NCBI GenBank assembly: GCA_017503305.1
Contig: JAFVTJ010000011.1
Coordinates: 1 to 7,566 of the forward strand
From: Clostridia bacterium
Lineage (GTDB): Bacteria; Bacillota_A; Clostridia; Oscillospirales; Acutalibacteraceae
Direction of reading: 5' to 3'
Length of the DNA stretch: 7,566 nt
Part shown: piece by piece, positions 5,800-7,566 of the stretch
Layout: the number at the start of each line of letters is the position of its first letter
Numbering within the stretch: the first letter of the stretch is position 1
Made by a program: the position numbers and the translations under genes
The notes under the pieces: generated by a model
The model's database searches: none
Seen by the model: the letters and a program-made list of their open reading frames with translations, nothing else
What the model was told of the DNA's origin: nothing

Positions 5800-7190
5800 A
5801 AAACCTTATAAGCTTTCGCAAAACAATAATGCGACTAATAAAAATTTTAATTGTAACCTCTATTACCTTTGCCTTTGTGCAAACCTGGGTTACGCATTAC
5901 ACCTCTTCGCTTTTCAGCCGTAACGGCAACTACCTTGTAATATTTTCGTTTGTATTTATTTTAACCCTTTTTTGCTCCCTCTACGGCGCATTCAAAATAG
6001 GTATTTACCGCATTCACGAGCTTATTTACAGCTTTTCGCTATCGCTTTTGCTTACCAACTTTCTTATGTATTTGGAGCTAAGCCTTATCGCACGTGAAAT
6101 GGTTAACGTGGCTCCGCTTTTAATAAGCGTATGCTTTCAATTTTGCATTGCCTTTGTAGGTTGCCTTTGCGCTAACACCGTTTATTTTAAGCTTTACCCT
6201 GCAAGGCAGTTGGTTGCCGTTTTTGGCGACGACGCCACAGGCTTTAAGCTTATTAACCGTATGAGCCATTTGCCCGAAAGATTTAAAATCATCCGCGGTG
6301 TGAATGCAAACTCCACCTCGATTAGTGAAATTAAAAAGATTATTGCTCCTTACGACGGCGTAATAATTTGCGATATTGATAAAAACGTTGAAAAGCAAAT
6401 TTATGCCTTTTGCTACGCTAAGGAAAAACGTATTTATATGCTCCCCGCCATTACCGACATTATAATCAACCACAGCTACGAAATTCAAATTGGCGATACC
6501 CCCGTTATTATGAGCCGCAACCGCGGTCTTACAATGGAACAGCGCATTCTTAAACGTGCAATGGACTTGCTTGTTTCTTCAGTTGCGTTGATTATTACCA
6601 GCCCCTTTATGCTTATCACCGCCCTTGCTATAAAATTGGACGACGGCGGCCCAATCTTCTTTAAACAAAACCGCGTTACCAAGGACGGCAAGATTTTTAA
6701 CGTGTTAAAATTCCGCTCTATGATAACCGATGCCGATAAGGACGGCGCAAAAAAGGCTGAGGTTGGCGACGACCGCATAACCAAGGTGGGCCGCATTATC
6801 CGTGCTTGCCGTGTGGATGAATTGCCGCAGCTTATTAACGTTTTAAAGGGCGATATGTCGCTTGTGGGCCCCCGACCCGAACGTATTGAAAACGTTTACG
6901 AATATTCCGAAGCCTACCCCGAATTTGAGCTTCGCCACAAGGTAAAGGGCGGTATTACAGGCTACGCGCAGCTTTACGGCAAATACAACACAAGCCCCAA
7001 GGACAAGCTTAATATGGACTTAATTTATATTGAAACCTATTCAATTATTCAAGATATTAAGCTGCTTATATTAACAATTAAGATTTTATTTATGAAGGAA
7101 AGTACCGAAGGCTTTGATGCTTCGGCAAATGCCAATATTAAAGCCCCCACCACCATAAACAAAACAGGAGAAAACGATGGAACTAAATAA
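5796..7190 (+). CDS. Polyprenyl-phosphate sugar-1-phosphate transferase (exopolysaccharide initiating enzyme)
   Basis: This 464-residue membrane enzyme moves a sugar-1-phosphate from a nucleotide sugar to undecaprenyl phosphate, the first step of capsule, exopolysaccharide or glycan assembly. The N-terminal third has about four membrane helices (near residues 12-30, 47-66, 75-95, 108-130), followed by a Rossmann-like CoA-binding-type domain (about 137-240). The C-terminal bacterial sugar transferase domain begins around 248 with a membrane-dipping helix (KRAMDLLVSS...), then FKQNRV, VLKFRSM, the catalytic Asp341-Glu342 in DELPQ, the LVGPRPE phosphate-binding motif (357-362) and GITGYAQLYG. 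This is the long WbaP/WcaJ-like layout; the sugar cannot be told from sequence. It overlaps queT by 4 bases (ATGA) and has only a weak ribosome binding site, so translation is probably coupled. A polar Asn/Thr/Ala-rich tail (about 441-464) follows the conserved domain. Confidence 0.93.
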   Translation: MKNLISFRKTIMRLIKILIVTSITFAFVQTWVTHYTSSLFSRNGNYLVIFSFVFILTLFCSLYGAFKIGIYRIHELIYSFSLSLLLTNFLMYLELSLIAREMVNVAPLLISVCFQFCIAFVGCLCANTVYFKLYPARQLVAVFGDDATGFKLINRMSHLPERFKIIRGVNANSTSISEIKKIIAPYDGVIICDIDKNVEKQIYAFCYAKEKRIYMLPAITDIIINHSYEIQIGDTPVIMSRNRGLTMEQRILKRAMDLLVSSVALIITSPFMLITALAIKLDDGGPIFFKQNRVTKDGKIFNVLKFRSMITDADKDGAKKAEVGDDRITKVGRIIRACRVDELPQLINVLKGDMSLVGPRPERIENVYEYSEAYPEFELRHKVKGGITGYAQLYGKYNTSPKDKLNMDLIYIETYSIIQDIKLLILTIKILFMKESTEGFDASANANIKAPTTINKTGENDGTK

Positions 7191-7566
7191 CAAAAACATA
7201 AGAAAACTACTGCTTTTGGTGTTTTTTTCGGCAATAATTGTTTGCGCGGTTTTTAATTTTTCGGCCGTTTTAAAATTTGCTTTAAAAGCATTTTCATTTG
7301 TAACACCGGTTATTGCCGCTCTTTGTATTGCCTTTGTGCTTAACGTTTTATTAAACGGCCTTGAAAACAAGGTATTTGGCTTTATGGGCCGCTCGAAGCA
7401 CAAATTTGTTACCAAAATGCGCCGCCCCTTGTGCTTAATATTAACCTACCTTTTAGCATTTGGTATTATAGCGCTTTTGGTATTGGTAATAATTCCCGAC
7501 ATTGTAGACACCATACTTTACATTGCCAAAACCCTGCCTGATTTTATGATAAAGGCACATGAATGG
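7177..7566 (+). CDS. AI-2E family transporter, N-terminal part (3' end outside window)
   Basis: This frame stays open to the window edge, giving the first 130 residues; the family is usually 350-400 residues long. The start at ATG 7177 has AGGAG (7166-7170) 6 bases upstream and lies inside the preceding gene, overlapping it by 14 bases. Hydrophobic segments lie near residues 10-28, 36-60 and 84-108. The arrangement matches the PF01594 (former UPF0118) N-terminus: SFVTPVIAALCIAFVLNVLLNGLE, then after a basic stretch RRPLCLILTYLLAFGIIALLVLVIIP. Members have been linked to autoinducer-2 export, to sodium/proton exchange and to unknown solutes, so the family name does not define the substrate. 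Calling the family from only the first third is reasonable but not certain. Confidence 0.82.
   Translation, partial: MELNNKNIRKLLLLVFFSAIIVCAVFNFSAVLKFALKAFSFVTPVIAALCIAFVLNVLLNGLENKVFGFMGRSKHKFVTKMRRPLCLILTYLLAFGIIALLVLVIIPDIVDTILYIAKTLPDFMIKAHEW

Noticed and set aside
6120..6488. 122-codon minus-strand reading frame inside the sugar transferase gene
   Set aside because: It lies opposite a clear family member and its translation resembles no protein I recognise.
7086..7415. 109-codon minus-strand reading frame across the sugar transferase / AI-2E junction
   Set aside because: It is the shadow of two real overlapping + strand genes, each with its own ribosome binding site or coupling and recognisable domains.
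1..7566. Mobile element, CRISPR array, defence or other novel system
   Set aside because: I saw no transposase, integrase, terminal repeats, regularly spaced repeats or unexplained coding region. Nearly all bases are accounted for by recognisable metabolic and transport genes.

Overview
The window looks like a chromosomal segment of a moderately AT-rich Firmicute, probably a gut-type Clostridia (Oscillospirales-like). This is inferred from strong AAGGAGG ribosome binding sites, tightly packed and overlapping genes, a lipoprotein-anchored sugar-binding protein, a QueT-type vitamin transporter and an AI-2E-family permease. No 16S or other marker gene is present to confirm it. All eight genes I can support are on the + strand. 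Every minus-strand reading frame appears to be a shadow of one of them.

Bases 1-5180 form a carbohydrate-uptake locus. It opens with the C-terminal end of a LacI/GalR-type repressor, cut by the window edge. After an 85-base gap holding two inverted repeats come a CUT1 ABC sugar-binding lipoprotein (484-1755), two membrane permeases (1863-2765 and 2765-3625) and a GH77 4-alpha-glucanotransferase, MalQ (3609-5108). The four genes appear to form one transcript, closed by a strong intrinsic terminator at 5137-5177. MalQ and the regulator together suggest import and cytoplasmic processing of maltodextrins or other malto-oligosaccharides. No ABC ATPase is encoded here, so energy is probably supplied by a shared MsmK-type ATPase encoded elsewhere. 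A long GC-rich hairpin (1788-1820) separates the binding-protein gene from the permease genes and probably helps keep binding protein levels above those of the permeases.

Bases 5181-7566 start a second, unrelated transcription unit behind a near-consensus promoter (5210-5238). It contains queT (queuosine-precursor ECF transporter S component), a polyprenyl-phosphate sugar-1-phosphate transferase that begins surface polysaccharide synthesis, and the 5' part of an AI-2E-family transporter that runs off the window. The genes overlap by 4 and 14 bases, so they are probably translationally coupled, although their functions have no obvious link.

I see no mobile element, CRISPR array, tRNA or rRNA, and no convincing novel system. 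The region is largely ordinary. The points worth a second look are the regulatory structures and gene junctions.
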